The notes under the pieces were generated by a model. That model was not told the origin of the DNA. It made no database searches and saw only the letters and a list, made by a program, of their open reading frames with translations. A program made the translations under genes and the position numbers. From contig RSEH01000271.1 in NCBI GenBank assembly GCA_006503475.1, positions 1 to 62,656 on the forward strand: DNA of 62,656 bases, given 5' to 3'. Source of the stretch: Stentor roeselii. Lineage: Eukaryota; Ciliophora; Heterotrichea; Heterotrichida; Stentoridae. Shown here piece by piece: positions 29,089-38,389 of this stretch; position 1 is the first letter of the stretch; every line of letters begins with the position of its first letter.

Positions 29089-29790
29089 ATGAGAGCGAAT
29101 GACAAGACTTTCAGTCCAAGGGTCTTCTATTTATGGGTGGTATTTATTTTGTTGCAATTATTGATTGTGATAGGAATAATCAGCACTTATTTCGTGGGTA
29201 ACTGGGTATCAGGTCCAGGATTTACCGCAGGATTACGAAAAATTGAATACAATAATAAAGTATTAAGCATATTCGACGATATTGACAAGATCTGTAAATC
29301 CTCTGAAGGTTCATTTCACTGCAAAGCATCAAAGCGTCTATTAGAAGGAGAAAAGGCCTATATGACATTGACCATAATTTCTTGCATATTTACAACATTC
29401 TGGATTTTTTGTTCAATTCTTTTATCATTTCAAAGAAACTTCTACCTCTCCGGGTTCCTCTTCGGTGTTTTATCGCTTTTTTTCTACATTATGGGCATTT
29501 TTGTCTGGATATTCCAAACAGGAGTAGGACGTAATGGATGTGATTCAAGTAAAACTCCTTCATCATCGCATTCTCTATGTTTTGAAAGTGGTTTCAAATA
29601 TAATCTGTATTTGGTTGGATATATTCTAATCATTTTTTACATTTTCTTCATGTTAGGCGGAGTTACATTGAAGAAATTGAACCTCGAATACATGACTCTT
29701 ACTGAAGGCGCACAGGGAATGCCTTCAAGAGCACTTGACGAGACTTGTGTTCATACAAACAACCGATCAGAAATGATTTCTAGTAATTAA
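29089..29790 (+). CDS. Four-pass membrane protein
   Basis: A 233-residue protein with four predicted membrane helices (about 12-36, 91-113, 121-147, 173-195). A first extracellular loop of about 55 residues contains two cysteines (CKSSEGSFHC), and a second loop has two more (GCDSSK...LCFE). This layout resembles claudin/PMP22-type or tetraspan proteins, but no signature motif such as the claudin W-GLW-C-C is complete. The cytoplasmic tail is Thr/Ser-rich. Role unknown. Confidence 0.65.
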   Translation: MRANDKTFSPRVFYLWVVFILLQLLIVIGIISTYFVGNWVSGPGFTAGLRKIEYNNKVLSIFDDIDKICKSSEGSFHCKASKRLLEGEKAYMTLTIISCIFTTFWIFCSILLSFQRNFYLSGFLFGVLSLFFYIMGIFVWIFQTGVGRNGCDSSKTPSSSHSLCFESGFKYNLYLVGYILIIFYIFFMLGGVTLKKLNLEYMTLTEGAQGMPSRALDETCVHTNNRSEMISSN

Positions 29791-29849
29791 CTAGTAGCTT
29801 AACACTAAACCTCTTCAATTCATTTAATTTGACTTTCCATTTCTCTATA

Positions 29850-30329
29850 ATGACCTCCAAGACTGATGCTGAACTCGCATTGCTTCAGATGGATTTAAAT
29901 GAAATTAATGAAGAAATCGAAATCACCCAAAACTATCTTCAAGATCTCAGACTCAGTCTTTCATCTTCTAAAGAAAGTCCAGCACCCGGAAACCCTGAAG
30001 AACTGGAAGGCCTGGTCAAGAGAAAACTGAAAAAATTCGACGAGTACATCGAACTGTGCAAGCAGGAGTCTCAACAAAAGGCTTATCTTTCTTCACTGTT
30101 ACAAGAAAACTCGAGGCCACTTAACCCTTACAAGCTTCCCAATTCAATATTTTCAGAAAAATACGAAATTTCAGCGAAGTCTCAAAGACTTCAAGCGAAA
30201 ATCCGTGCAATTGAAAGTGAAATCTTAGAGCAAAGGTCAAGAATTCCTAGAATTTCTTTTCCAAGTTTAAACCTTTTGCTGGTTTTATTTCTTTTTTTAG
30301 GATTTTTTATTTATTTCAAGTTTTTTTAA
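29850..30329 (+). CDS. Tail-anchored coiled-coil protein
   Basis: A 159-residue protein from the ATG at 29850 (MTSKTDAELALLQMD); the frame is open slightly upstream but without ATG. Two helical coiled-coil regions (about 3-35 and 45-135) are followed by a single hydrophobic C-terminal segment, LNLLLVLFLFLGFFIYF, ending KFF. This is a tail-anchor layout, as in SNAREs and ER or Golgi tethering proteins. No SNARE motif is certain. Its stop lies 20 bases from the stop of the convergent TPR gene. Confidence 0.65.
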   Translation: MTSKTDAELALLQMDLNEINEEIEITQNYLQDLRLSLSSSKESPAPGNPEELEGLVKRKLKKFDEYIELCKQESQQKAYLSSLLQENSRPLNPYKLPNSIFSEKYEISAKSQRLQAKIRAIESEILEQRSRIPRISFPSLNLLLVLFLFLGFFIYFKFF

Positions 30330-30349
30330 AGACTTTGAAATTTGGTAGC

Positions 30350-31432
30350 TTATTTATTAAGACTGATATTATTGAGGATGTTTTTCATATGGTCATCCAT
30401 TTTGAGACTGGCATTAGCGACGCCGAAGTTACACCTTGCGCTTTCAAGCATGTCCTTATCCTGTATTTCCTCAGCGATTTTCATAGCACGATAGAAGTTC
30501 TTAGTACTGGTGTCATAATCACCTACACTAAGACTGATATTTCCAAGTTGATTATAAGCACCACTTTCACCTTTCCTATTTTTCAATTCATGACTTAAAG
30601 TGAGGTACCTTTCAGCGAACATCTTCAGTTTTTCATTGTCTCCATTCATAGCAGAATACCCGATTTGGCCCAAGTTTCCAATAGCGACGCTCTGCCCAGC
30701 GACACTTGACATCTGAATCGCATACCTCAGGGCGAACTGATGATTGATAGCAGCGCGTTCATTATCCCCAAGTCGGTTATAAATAAGTCCCAAGTTGATA
30801 TGTGCCAAGAACTTTCCAGGAACATCAGCGATTTCTTTATGCTTGGTGTGATAATTGATGGACTCCTGCCAATGTTCCTTGTTTTCCGGGTCGTTTTCAG
30901 CAAGGTGGTGATAGTCCACTCCGATGCAGTTGTAAGCCAGGGCCTCCCCGTGAGAGTCGCCGATTGACTGACAGACTGACAAGAACTTTTCATAAGCGGC
31001 GATTGCTTTAGAGTAGTTCTGGATGTTGTCATATAAGACGCCCATGCTGTAGTAAGCACGACCTTCGTCTCTTGTCTTGCCAGCTCGCTTACAAGCAAAG
31101 GCCAACATGCTGTAGTCCTTCAGCCGTTTGGAGATTGTTGTCTTCTTTTCTAAGTCCACTGTCTGCGTGAAGGAACTGTTCGGGTTCGCCTTGGATGAGG
31201 GGGAAATAGGACGAGGCTGCACGTATCGTCTTGGAGTGTTGAAGTAAACTGGAAGCTCGATTCGTTGAGGCTTTGTTAGCTCGTGGGGAATACCCGCTGA
31301 ATGACCTGATAAGTGACCTGACATGTTGTCTTCAGCTAAGGTTCTAGAAGGGTACTTCGGAACATATGCTCGGCCTTTGTTTGGAAGGGACCTGGAACGG
31401 TCTGAAATTTGACTTTGGTTAAACTTTGACAT
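30350..31432 (-). CDS. TPR-repeat protein, TTC29/GPSM-like
   Basis: A 360-residue protein. Residues 1 to about 95 are disordered and basic. Residues about 105-345 contain six or so tetratricopeptide repeats with clear signatures (GRAYYSMGVLYDNIQNY, AYNQLGNISLSVGDYDTS). The repeat style, with longer repeats of roughly 40 residues, resembles GPSM2/LGN and the ciliary TTC29 family. In a ciliate an axonemal role is plausible, but the match does not decide between families. It faces the coiled-coil gene at 31556 across 123 bases. Confidence 0.7.
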   Translation of the reverse strand: MSKFNQSQISDRSRSLPNKGRAYVPKYPSRTLAEDNMSGHLSGHSAGIPHELTKPQRIELPVYFNTPRRYVQPRPISPSSKANPNSSFTQTVDLEKKTTISKRLKDYSMLAFACKRAGKTRDEGRAYYSMGVLYDNIQNYSKAIAAYEKFLSVCQSIGDSHGEALAYNCIGVDYHHLAENDPENKEHWQESINYHTKHKEIADVPGKFLAHINLGLIYNRLGDNERAAINHQFALRYAIQMSSVAGQSVAIGNLGQIGYSAMNGDNEKLKMFAERYLTLSHELKNRKGESGAYNQLGNISLSVGDYDTSTKNFYRAMKIAEEIQDKDMLESARCNFGVANASLKMDDHMKNILNNISLNK

Positions 31433-31555
31433 TTGAATATAATGGAAGTTTGAATAATTATAATTTAAGATAAAAAATTCTTGAGTTTTTTAAAGTTGAA
31501 ATTTTAGAAGGTTTTTTTTAGTTTGTCTTTAAACCTTCAGACTTTTATTCAATAA

Positions 31556-33214
31556 ATGTCTCATAGTTTAACATCTCATGAAGATTTAACTCCATACATT
31601 GAGGAGCTTTTAAGACTTTCGAATCAGACACAAACTGGTCTTGAACGTCGTCGCAGTTTCGCTGCGGAGCCTGAAACAATAATCAAGGAGCTGTTGACTG
31701 AGTTGATGACCTGCCGAAATAACGCTCAGAAGGCTGAGACTATTGCTAAAAAGTTCTTGGAAGCTTATAACACTTCAGTGGAGGACCTTGCGCGACTTCG
31801 AAATAAGATTCGAGAACAAGGGGATGACATTGGCGAACTTAACACTTTAATTCAAAGGTACCAAAAAGAAATCGAAGTAAAAGACAACCGGTTTGAAAGT
31901 CTCACTCTTGAAGCCACTGACATGGAAAGAGCTTTGAAGATTATCAACGCTGAATGCAGTCAGCTGAAAAAAGAAAAAGAAATCATCAAAAAAGAACTTC
32001 AGAGTAAAGAACAAATGCTTGTTGCAAGAGAAAATGCAATTCAACAGAGAAAGAACTTTTTAGTCGAAGTGGAAAAAGAAAAGGAAAAAGACAGGGAAAA
32101 GGAAGTTGATAAAACTCTTCAAATTAAACATGATCAGCTTTTGCTTGCGAATAAAAAATACCTGGCTGATGTTCAAGACTTGAATAGTCGCATTGAAGAA
32201 CTTGAAGCACTTTGGAACCTGGACAAGAAGGAAAATGAAAAAATGAAAAAAAGTGTTGGGACTTTAAGAGATGAGCTTTTTAGCAAGAAAATTGAATATG
32301 AAGAACTTTTGCAGAAATATAGAGAATGTAAGGACCGTGTCTTCTCGTTGAAAGAAGAACTCATGATGGAAAAGGCACATAATGAAAGTTTGCTTAAAGA
32401 AAATGATAGACAAAAATCCAGTAGTTTCAAAGTTGACTTCGACAACTTTGAAGATCAATCAAGTCTAAAAACTGAACCTTTTCGCAGAAGTCGAACTGAA
32501 ATACTTTCTGATTTTCTTGGTGAACTGGAAGATAGTCATAAGGACGAGGGAGGCTTTTTCACTCTGAACACAGCCACTTCATCTTCTCCGAAGTTTGTGT
32601 TGATTAATACAAAGAAAACAGAGCTTTTGAAGCCGATTTCAGTGATTCCTCCGAAACAAGTCCTGACAACTTCAACTTTCAAACAATTCAACCGTTCTGC
32701 GAAGGTGTTAAAGTTGACTTCAGGGGACTTTTTCTCATTTAACCTGAAAACTCTTCTCACAGAAGAAAATCAAGAAAAAATTAAAACCCAAATTCCAGAA
32801 TTTTCAGAATCTTCAGAACTCGGCCTTCACCCAAAGTTCCCTTCAGAACCCTTGGAACTTTCAACATTTCCAACAAAACTAAAGTCAACCACCCTTCAAA
32901 TCATAAAACTCGACGAAATTCACTTGGCTCGTGTTCCAATCTTCAACTTCGACGATGCAGCAAGTGAAGAGTCAACTGAAACAGTCGCAAGTCGAAGCCG
33001 GAAGATGTCAGTCGTCGAGAATCGAGACCCGATCAAGCAATTCTTCATTTTTACTTGTCAAGCAGCGAAGCTGAACAGTGTGAATAAGGACAAAGTGGGG
33101 ACTATTCCAGTCAACAAGTTGTATGAGCGGGTCCTGCAACAAGGAGTGCCTTTTAACCTCTGGTCGGAGTACATCAATGAGTATTTAAACTCAAGAGTCA
33201 AGGGAAAAGTTTAA
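31556..33214 (+). CDS. Coiled-coil protein with C-terminal helical domain
   Basis: A 552-residue protein. Residues about 45-300 form an almost unbroken Glu/Lys-rich coiled coil. About 300-470 is Ser/Phe-rich and likely disordered. The last 70 residues (IKQFFIFTCQAAKLN onward) look like a compact helical domain. Such a layout is common in centriole- and axoneme-linked proteins. I do not recognise a specific family. It ends 19 bases before the TRIAP1-like gene. Confidence 0.75.
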   Translation: MSHSLTSHEDLTPYIEELLRLSNQTQTGLERRRSFAAEPETIIKELLTELMTCRNNAQKAETIAKKFLEAYNTSVEDLARLRNKIREQGDDIGELNTLIQRYQKEIEVKDNRFESLTLEATDMERALKIINAECSQLKKEKEIIKKELQSKEQMLVARENAIQQRKNFLVEVEKEKEKDREKEVDKTLQIKHDQLLLANKKYLADVQDLNSRIEELEALWNLDKKENEKMKKSVGTLRDELFSKKIEYEELLQKYRECKDRVFSLKEELMMEKAHNESLLKENDRQKSSSFKVDFDNFEDQSSLKTEPFRRSRTEILSDFLGELEDSHKDEGGFFTLNTATSSSPKFVLINTKKTELLKPISVIPPKQVLTTSTFKQFNRSAKVLKLTSGDFFSFNLKTLLTEENQEKIKTQIPEFSESSELGLHPKFPSEPLELSTFPTKLKSTTLQIIKLDEIHLARVPIFNFDDAASEESTETVASRSRKMSVVENRDPIKQFFIFTCQAAKLNSVNKDKVGTIPVNKLYERVLQQGVPFNLWSEYINEYLNSRVKGKV

Positions 33215-33220
33215 TGGTTC

Positions 33221-33230
33221 ATTAGTTATA
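33221..33230 (+). promoter_or_regulatory. ATTAGTTATA element near the TRIAP1-like start
   Basis: This differs at one base from ATTAGCTATA at 4998 and 14985 and lies 3 bases before the ATG. Its recurrence in three very short spacers is the only evidence for a role. Confidence 0.3.
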
Positions 33231-33233
33231 ATA

Positions 33234-33449
33234 ATGGCAGATGAGCCTTGCAAGAGTCTTAGGGAAAAGTATGACGCGTGCTTTCAGAGATGGATCGATA
33301 ATGAGTACTTTAAAGGCAAAGTCACTGCACCTATGATTCCTTGTAAGGATGATATTAACGAATTCCATGATTGTATTAGACGCGACTCGAAATTAGCTGT
33401 TTATTTGGAAAAATTGGAAGAGTATAAAAAACAGTTTCCTTTGGAATGA
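33234..33449 (+). CDS. TRIAP1: TRIAP1/Mdm35-like twin-CX9C protein
   Basis: A 71-residue protein with two CX9C motifs, C6/C16 and C37/C47, and the family pattern YDACFQRW between them. Mdm35/TRIAP1 lies in the mitochondrial intermembrane space. It is oxidised on import by Mia40, and it stabilises PRELI/Ups proteins that carry phosphatidic acid or phosphatidylserine between the two membranes. Length and motif spacing fit. A PRELI-domain protein, its expected partner, is encoded at 37087-37587. The gene is short but convincing because all four cysteines and the W are in place. Confidence 0.88.
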   Translation: MADEPCKSLREKYDACFQRWIDNEYFKGKVTAPMIPCKDDINEFHDCIRRDSKLAVYLEKLEEYKKQFPLE

Positions 33450-33858
33450 ATGAAGGGTTAAGTTTAAGATTAGGGAGTTTATGTTAATTATCAAGCATCT
33501 TTACTTTTTTGTTTAGATTTTATTTCGGAGGATCCTTTCTTTTTTGAAAGTTAGGCTTTTATTGATATGTTATGATAACTATAGGAAGTACATTTAAATA
33601 ACTATAAATGGATGGCATTCATTAATTCTTGTTTTTTTATCGATATTTAGAATATAGCACCTTCACTTTACCTTTAACCTGGAATGAAGAAAAGAGCAAA
33701 ATTTTTTTTATATATCTTGAATTGGGCAGGATTTCAGAGTAATTATTGAAATGAAATAGGTTTAGATAGTGATCAAAGAATTATTCACTGCATAATTCTC
33801 AATCATATAGATTTTCACCTATAAACATCCCAAATATCATTGTTCGATAGAATAGATC
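33450..33858. other. AT-rich spacer
   Basis: About 410 bases with no recognisable gene, relic or RNA. It is the last spacer before the gene-poor half of the window begins. Confidence 0.55.
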
Positions 33859-34482
33859 ATGGACCAAAATATAGTAGTATTTCGTTACCCAAGTTCATCA
33901 AAAGGTCTAAAATTCTTCAAAATCTCTTGTTTGGTGTACTGTTTGATTGAAATGGCCTTCATCGGCCTATGTGCAACCCAAGCACTTTTCCTGCAGTTCG
34001 AGGTATGCCTGGCATGTGTGAGTTTCCAAGCAGCAGTAATACTCACCTCATTTTGGATGCTTTACAAATCAACAATCCAAAGCATCAAGATCTGTCTATA
34101 CTTATCTCCAATAGTTTTGTTAGGTGTCATTGTTTTGTACCCGATGATTAACACCTGGTCTGCTGCTTCTCAAGCGTTATGCAAAGAAGTATTAAGCCAT
34201 TCTTCCAATAAAGCTGCAGTGACCAACTGCAAGTCTTTAGTGACTGCAAGGTCTATATTAAAGCTTGTTCTGATGGTTGAATTGGCGTTAAGATCCCTTT
34301 GGATCGTTATTTGCTTTGCTGGCTTTCGATTTAAAATTGCTTTAAATATTTTGATCGCACAGATCAGGGAACAAAGGAGGAAAGAAAGAGCTGAAGAAAT
34401 GAGACTTGCGAGAGAACGTGAGAGAAGAAGGAAGGAAAGAAGAAGGAAAGAACTCAAAGATAAGGTTTTGAATAGAGAGTAA
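33859..34482 (+). CDS. Four-pass membrane protein with basic coiled-coil tail
   Basis: A 207-residue protein with hydrophobic segments at about 19-40, 44-66, 76-95 and 130-165, then a strongly charged Arg/Glu/Lys tail (about 167-207, REQRRKERAEE onward) forming a helix. The loop before the last hydrophobic region has two cysteines (LCKEV, TNCKS). No known family recognised. It lies between two AT-rich spacers. Confidence 0.6.
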   Translation: MDQNIVVFRYPSSSKGLKFFKISCLVYCLIEMAFIGLCATQALFLQFEVCLACVSFQAAVILTSFWMLYKSTIQSIKICLYLSPIVLLGVIVLYPMINTWSAASQALCKEVLSHSSNKAAVTNCKSLVTARSILKLVLMVELALRSLWIVICFAGFRFKIALNILIAQIREQRRKERAEEMRLARERERRRKERRRKELKDKVLNRE

Positions 34483-34722
34483 TAAATGAAGTTTTTAATG
34501 ATTTGCTTCAATGAAAGGTTTTGAACAATTTGAATGTCGTTAGGTTTTTTAGGTTAACTCTAGAATTCATTCTTAGATGGAGAGTATCAGTAAAGTAAAT
34601 ATCAGATATTAATGTTTTAGATTTTTAGAGACTATCTCAAATGGCATTAATTAAACATATTCCAAAATAAGGCAAGCACTTACTTTTAGGTATTTTAAAA
34701 TAAGCAATTTTAGATAGTTCGA

Positions 34723-35440
34723 ATGAACAATCTTAATAACTAGTTGTATATTTTTGTTCTATTAGTATTTGCGCTTGCTCTAACTCAAGGACAATCGACT
34801 ACTATAACTGAGATTTTACTGCATGAATTGATTTTTTAACTTTGATTCCAATTTTCATTATTTGGCGCTTAAGTTTTAAGCATCAGAATAGTATAAAAAT
34901 TTTCAAAGTTCCTCGAAAATCTTGGAAATCGAATATGCGAGCTTCTTGCAATCAAACATCAGATAGTTTTGGTCATGGTATTACAAAGTTTGTATCCTGA
35001 ATGTGCAAAGAATATTTAAAAAATACAAAATTGATGATGAATGCAATAATTCTCCATGTGATAAAATCTGTGCTATTGAATATGATGATGATGATTTTTA
35101 ATGTTCTCCTTGCTTTCATTCAGAGTCTACCAAGACAGAACTTGCAGAGGTGATAAGCCTACTGCAATATAGAAATTGTAAATATAAGGCGTTAATTTTA
35201 TTTAAGGTTACTTCGATTATATGAATGGAAATAGGAAATGCGAAATTGAATTTAATGATGATAATTGATTTTAATAATTTTGGCTGCAAATGGTTGCAGT
35301 TTAACTCAATAGATGGAGTATTGCTGAGATCGAGAAACTGAAAGAAATATAAATTAACGCTTTTAGTGATTTGACTATCTTCAATGAGAATAGTGATAAC
35401 TTCTCAAATTAAGTATTCTAAAATTTTTCTTGTTTATAAA
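34723..35440 (+). pseudogene. Decayed gene for a secreted Cys-rich protein
   Basis: From ATG 34723 the frame reads MNNLNN, a stop, then LYIFVLLVFALALTQGQS, an excellent signal peptide with cleavage site. Protein-like sequence continues with further stops and changes of frame. Around 34976-35180 a second frame carries a cysteine series (DECNNSPCDKIC, then CSPCF). A third protein-like stretch runs at about 35280-35430. No 15- or 16-nt intron consensus explains the breaks. I read this as a dead gene for a small secreted protein. Confidence 0.5.
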
Positions 35441-35745
35441 GCAAATGAGCGGTGCAGCATGATTTTCAATTACAATCAATAGTGTTTAATTAAATCTATA
35501 AAACCAGCTTGATTACTCCAATAAAAAATCTTTATTCTTGGGAAGGTCTGAACTTTTATATAGAGGTTGCTAAGATATGAAAAAAAAAATGCCTAATGCA
35601 AAAGTAAAGACTTTCTTTGAAAAAATCTTGAATGAAATACTGAAAATCTTTTATATACCGTGAAATCAGATTATTTCAACTTTGCTACTTTTATCTAATA
35701 ACTAAATTAATCCCTATTAAAACAAAAACTATTATAACCATCTAT

Positions 35746-36408
35746 ATGAGTAATTCAAAAGATCAACTTATAAGAAAACTCTTAGGAGAAGGTGTAATCC
35801 AATCCAAAAAAGTAATTTCAGCATTAACTGAAATCGACAGAGGTTTCTTTTACTCCGGTTCAGGTATTTACGAAGACCGTCCCCAAAGACTAGGATTCCA
35901 AGCAACAATATCCGCCCCTCACATGCACGGATATGCCTTAGAATACTTAAAAGACTACCTCCTTCCAAACACCCGCGCATTAGACGTGGGCAGTGGCAGT
36001 GGTTACTTGACGGCCTGCATGTCTCACATGATGGACTTCACAGGAAAAGTGGTTGGAGTCGAGCACATTCCAGAACTTGTCAACAACTCGATCAGGAGTT
36101 TTGAAAGACATTTACCTGGAGTGCTAGGAAATTCAGTTGAAATCGTTGAAACTGATGGAAGACTAGGGTATTCAAGGCACGCTCCTTATAAAGCCATTCA
36201 TGTCGGAGCTTGTGTTGAAAGTATTCCTTCTGAACTCTTGAATCAACTGGACAATGATGGAAGAATGATGGTTCCAGTGGGAAAACATGGAAAAACTCAA
36301 GAAATTATCTTGGTTGATAAAGACTCTACTGGAAGGGTTTCTAGCAGATCAACGTTATCTGTTGTTTATGTTCCTTTGTGTGACAAGAACTTTCAGTTAG
36401 GAAGGTGA
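35746..36408 (+). CDS. PCMT1: Protein-L-isoaspartate O-methyltransferase
   Basis: A 220-residue PCMT. It methylates abnormal L-isoaspartyl residues using S-adenosylmethionine and so starts their repair. Motifs: the family segment GFQATISAPHMHGYALEYL near residue 48, the SAM-binding strand ALDVGSGSGYLTA near 78, VVGVEHIPEL near 102, the VETDGRLGY region near 129, and GRMMVPVG near 175. The length is close to the human enzyme. It is intact although its flanks are decayed DNA. It converges on the next gene with 7 bases between. Confidence 0.95.
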   Translation: MSNSKDQLIRKLLGEGVIQSKKVISALTEIDRGFFYSGSGIYEDRPQRLGFQATISAPHMHGYALEYLKDYLLPNTRALDVGSGSGYLTACMSHMMDFTGKVVGVEHIPELVNNSIRSFERHLPGVLGNSVEIVETDGRLGYSRHAPYKAIHVGACVESIPSELLNQLDNDGRMMVPVGKHGKTQEIILVDKDSTGRVSSRSTLSVVYVPLCDKNFQLGR

Positions 36409-36415
36409 AAATAAG

Positions 36416-36826
36416 TTATAATCGACGTTTAACTGTTTTTTTTATTAAAGTTTCTTGAGATACTCGCAGTTCTGGAGCTTTTTCGTGGATTTTTAATGGT
36501 TTTTTTAGGTTGTATCCGAAAAAATGCTTTTTTGGTTTTGATTTTTCGGTTAATGATTTTCTTGAAATTTTTGAGAGTTTTTGCTTGATTTCTTGAATTA
36601 TGTCGAATTTCTTGCAAGGACTTGACTCGTGTTGAGAACAAAGACTGGAATAGTAAAGAGCTCGATCTGAGACAGTTGATAAACATCGAGCGCTTAGGAA
36701 GCCTTTTTTCAGTTTTTGTTCTGGTCTTGGAATTATGGGAAGAATGAATAGTTCTGAAATTTTTGGATTTGGAGAATTATCTGATGAGGTTCGGAGTCCT
36801 CGGGTTTGATTGATTATTGATTGCAT
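36416..36826 (-). CDS. Hypothetical basic protein
   Basis: A 136-residue Lys/Ser-rich protein with no membrane segment. A helical basic part spans about 75-136. No family recognised. The AATAAATG start context and tight convergence with PCMT support it being real. Confidence 0.55.
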   Translation of the reverse strand: MQSIINQTRGLRTSSDNSPNPKISELFILPIIPRPEQKLKKGFLSARCLSTVSDRALYYSSLCSQHESSPCKKFDIIQEIKQKLSKISRKSLTEKSKPKKHFFGYNLKKPLKIHEKAPELRVSQETLIKKTVKRRL

Positions 36827-37086
36827 TTATTAGTAGCTTTGTAAGGACATAAAATTTCAAGTTTATTAAGATGGAATCTTGATAAACTGTTTAATCATCC
36901 AATTTTTTACTATTTCAACTCAATGACTTTCTCTTCGAGTATGTCCATGAGAGCTCTTCAAAAATTTCACCATTCACCTTACATTCGAAATCCAAGTTCC
37001 ATGATCATCATAAAATTTCCTCCTAATTTACAATCCTTCTAATTATCACTCATCTAAAAATTCTTAAAATTCTAAAGATAATTAAA

Positions 37087-37587
37087 CTAAAGTGCCTTAA
37101 AATCTATAAACTCGAAATTTGGAAATCGAGTCTTAATAATTTCTTCAAGCACTTGAAGTCCAGTTTCATTGTTTTTTTTAATAGTGCTAAACAATCGATC
37201 AATAAAAAGTCCCATGCCCATTGCATAATCAATCGTATAAGAAAGGGTGTACCGAGTTGAATTGAGATCCAGCATTGAATACCTGCAGATCTCACAAGAA
37301 GTTGTTAATGATCGGTAGTTTAAGTTGTTTGTAACAATGTATATCGTTTTCTTTATTGGGTCGATTATTGACTGCTCTAGGCCATGGATTGAAGTGAATT
37401 TTAGGAAGGATGAGGTCATCAATCTGCGAGTGATCAAACGGCCCTTTTCATCCACGTATCGCTCTAAAGTGTTTATTGAATTCACGTGGGATAAACGAGG
37501 ATGAGGGTATTTTGCCAGGTATGCTCGGAATATTCTTGCCCATGGATGATTAAAGGTATGGCTTAACTCGAATGAATTCTCTGTCAT
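37087..37587 (-). CDS. PRELI/MSF1-domain lipid-transfer protein
   Basis: A 166-residue protein that is almost entirely a PRELI domain. Landmarks: FNHPWARIFRAYLAKYPHP near residue 12, then NTLERYVDEKGRLITRRLM, IIDPIKKTIYIVTNNL near 80, and a C-terminal helix (TGLQVLEEIIKTRFPNFEF). PRELID/Ups proteins move phosphatidic acid or phosphatidylserine across the mitochondrial intermembrane space when bound to TRIAP1/Mdm35, a homologue of which lies at 33234. I cannot tell the PRELID1/Ups1 type from the SLMO/Ups2 type by eye. Confidence 0.87.
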   Translation of the reverse strand: MTENSFELSHTFNHPWARIFRAYLAKYPHPRLSHVNSINTLERYVDEKGRLITRRLMTSSFLKFTSIHGLEQSIIDPIKKTIYIVTNNLNYRSLTTSCEICRYSMLDLNSTRYTLSYTIDYAMGMGLFIDRLFSTIKKNNETGLQVLEEIIKTRFPNFEFIDFKAL

Positions 37588-37751
37588 TATTTTTATATGG
37601 GATCTTTAGTGTTTAGTTAAATAAAGGGTTTGAATTATGAAATATTTTCTTGGGGTAATGTTGTCGTTCAGTGAAGGAAGCTCTTTGAAATTTCAAGGAT
37701 GATTGATTAGATTATAAAAATGGTTGAAAAAGTAATTTTAATGTTTTGTGT

Positions 37752-38003
37752 GTTGGAGTAGCTATGGACAATCCTTCAACTTTAGCTCAACTCGGTATAT
37801 TACAATAAGAACACTTAGATAGTAGAGTATAAGTCAAAATCAATTCATAATTATAAGGAGGCTTATTCAAAGGATATAAATTATACTATAATAAACACTG
37901 ATTGATCTTTAATTTGAAAATTAAACTATAGACTAATGGAATTCACTTTAATAATGCAAATCTTGTTCAATACAAGTTAGGATTATTTCAAGATTCTGAT
38001 AGA
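37752..38003 (+). pseudogene. Relic, possibly of a mitochondrial porin (VDAC)
   Basis: One frame stays protein-like for about 84 codons but holds six stops: four TAA, one TAG and one TGA. It reads VGVAMDNPSTLAQLG, later VKIN, GGLFKGYKLYYNKH, and ends near NANLVQYKLGLF. Alternating beta-strand character and the final KLGLF resemble the C-terminus of VDAC-type porins. A further protein-like patch in another frame (GGYIKGHYNSKDDRYG) lies at about 38078-38180. Porin is a tentative reading; that it is a relic is more secure. Confidence 0.4.
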
Positions 38004-38389
38004 AGAAATAGTTTGATTGAATATTATATTACTTAATTTAATCAACATCATCTCATAGGAAATCAGACCAAACTGTAGGAGGTTATATTAAAGGTCATTA
38101 TAACTCTAAAGATGATAGATATGGTTTAAAACTTGGGCTAATTAAGAATCTTAGAAGAAATTCATTTTCAAATGTGGAATGGATGATCATTATATATTCA
38201 TTTCACAAATAATTAAATTTTGAAAGGTAATCATCTATAATCAAGCTTTAGTCAAATTGAATTTTTTTTCAAAAATCCTTTTGTTCAAGTGATATTTAAT
38301 TTTCATAAGCATCAAATGAATTTTCAAGAAATTGAAGGATTTGACTCATATAATTGTAGAACCTAATATGGAAATTTGTAGCACCTTAT

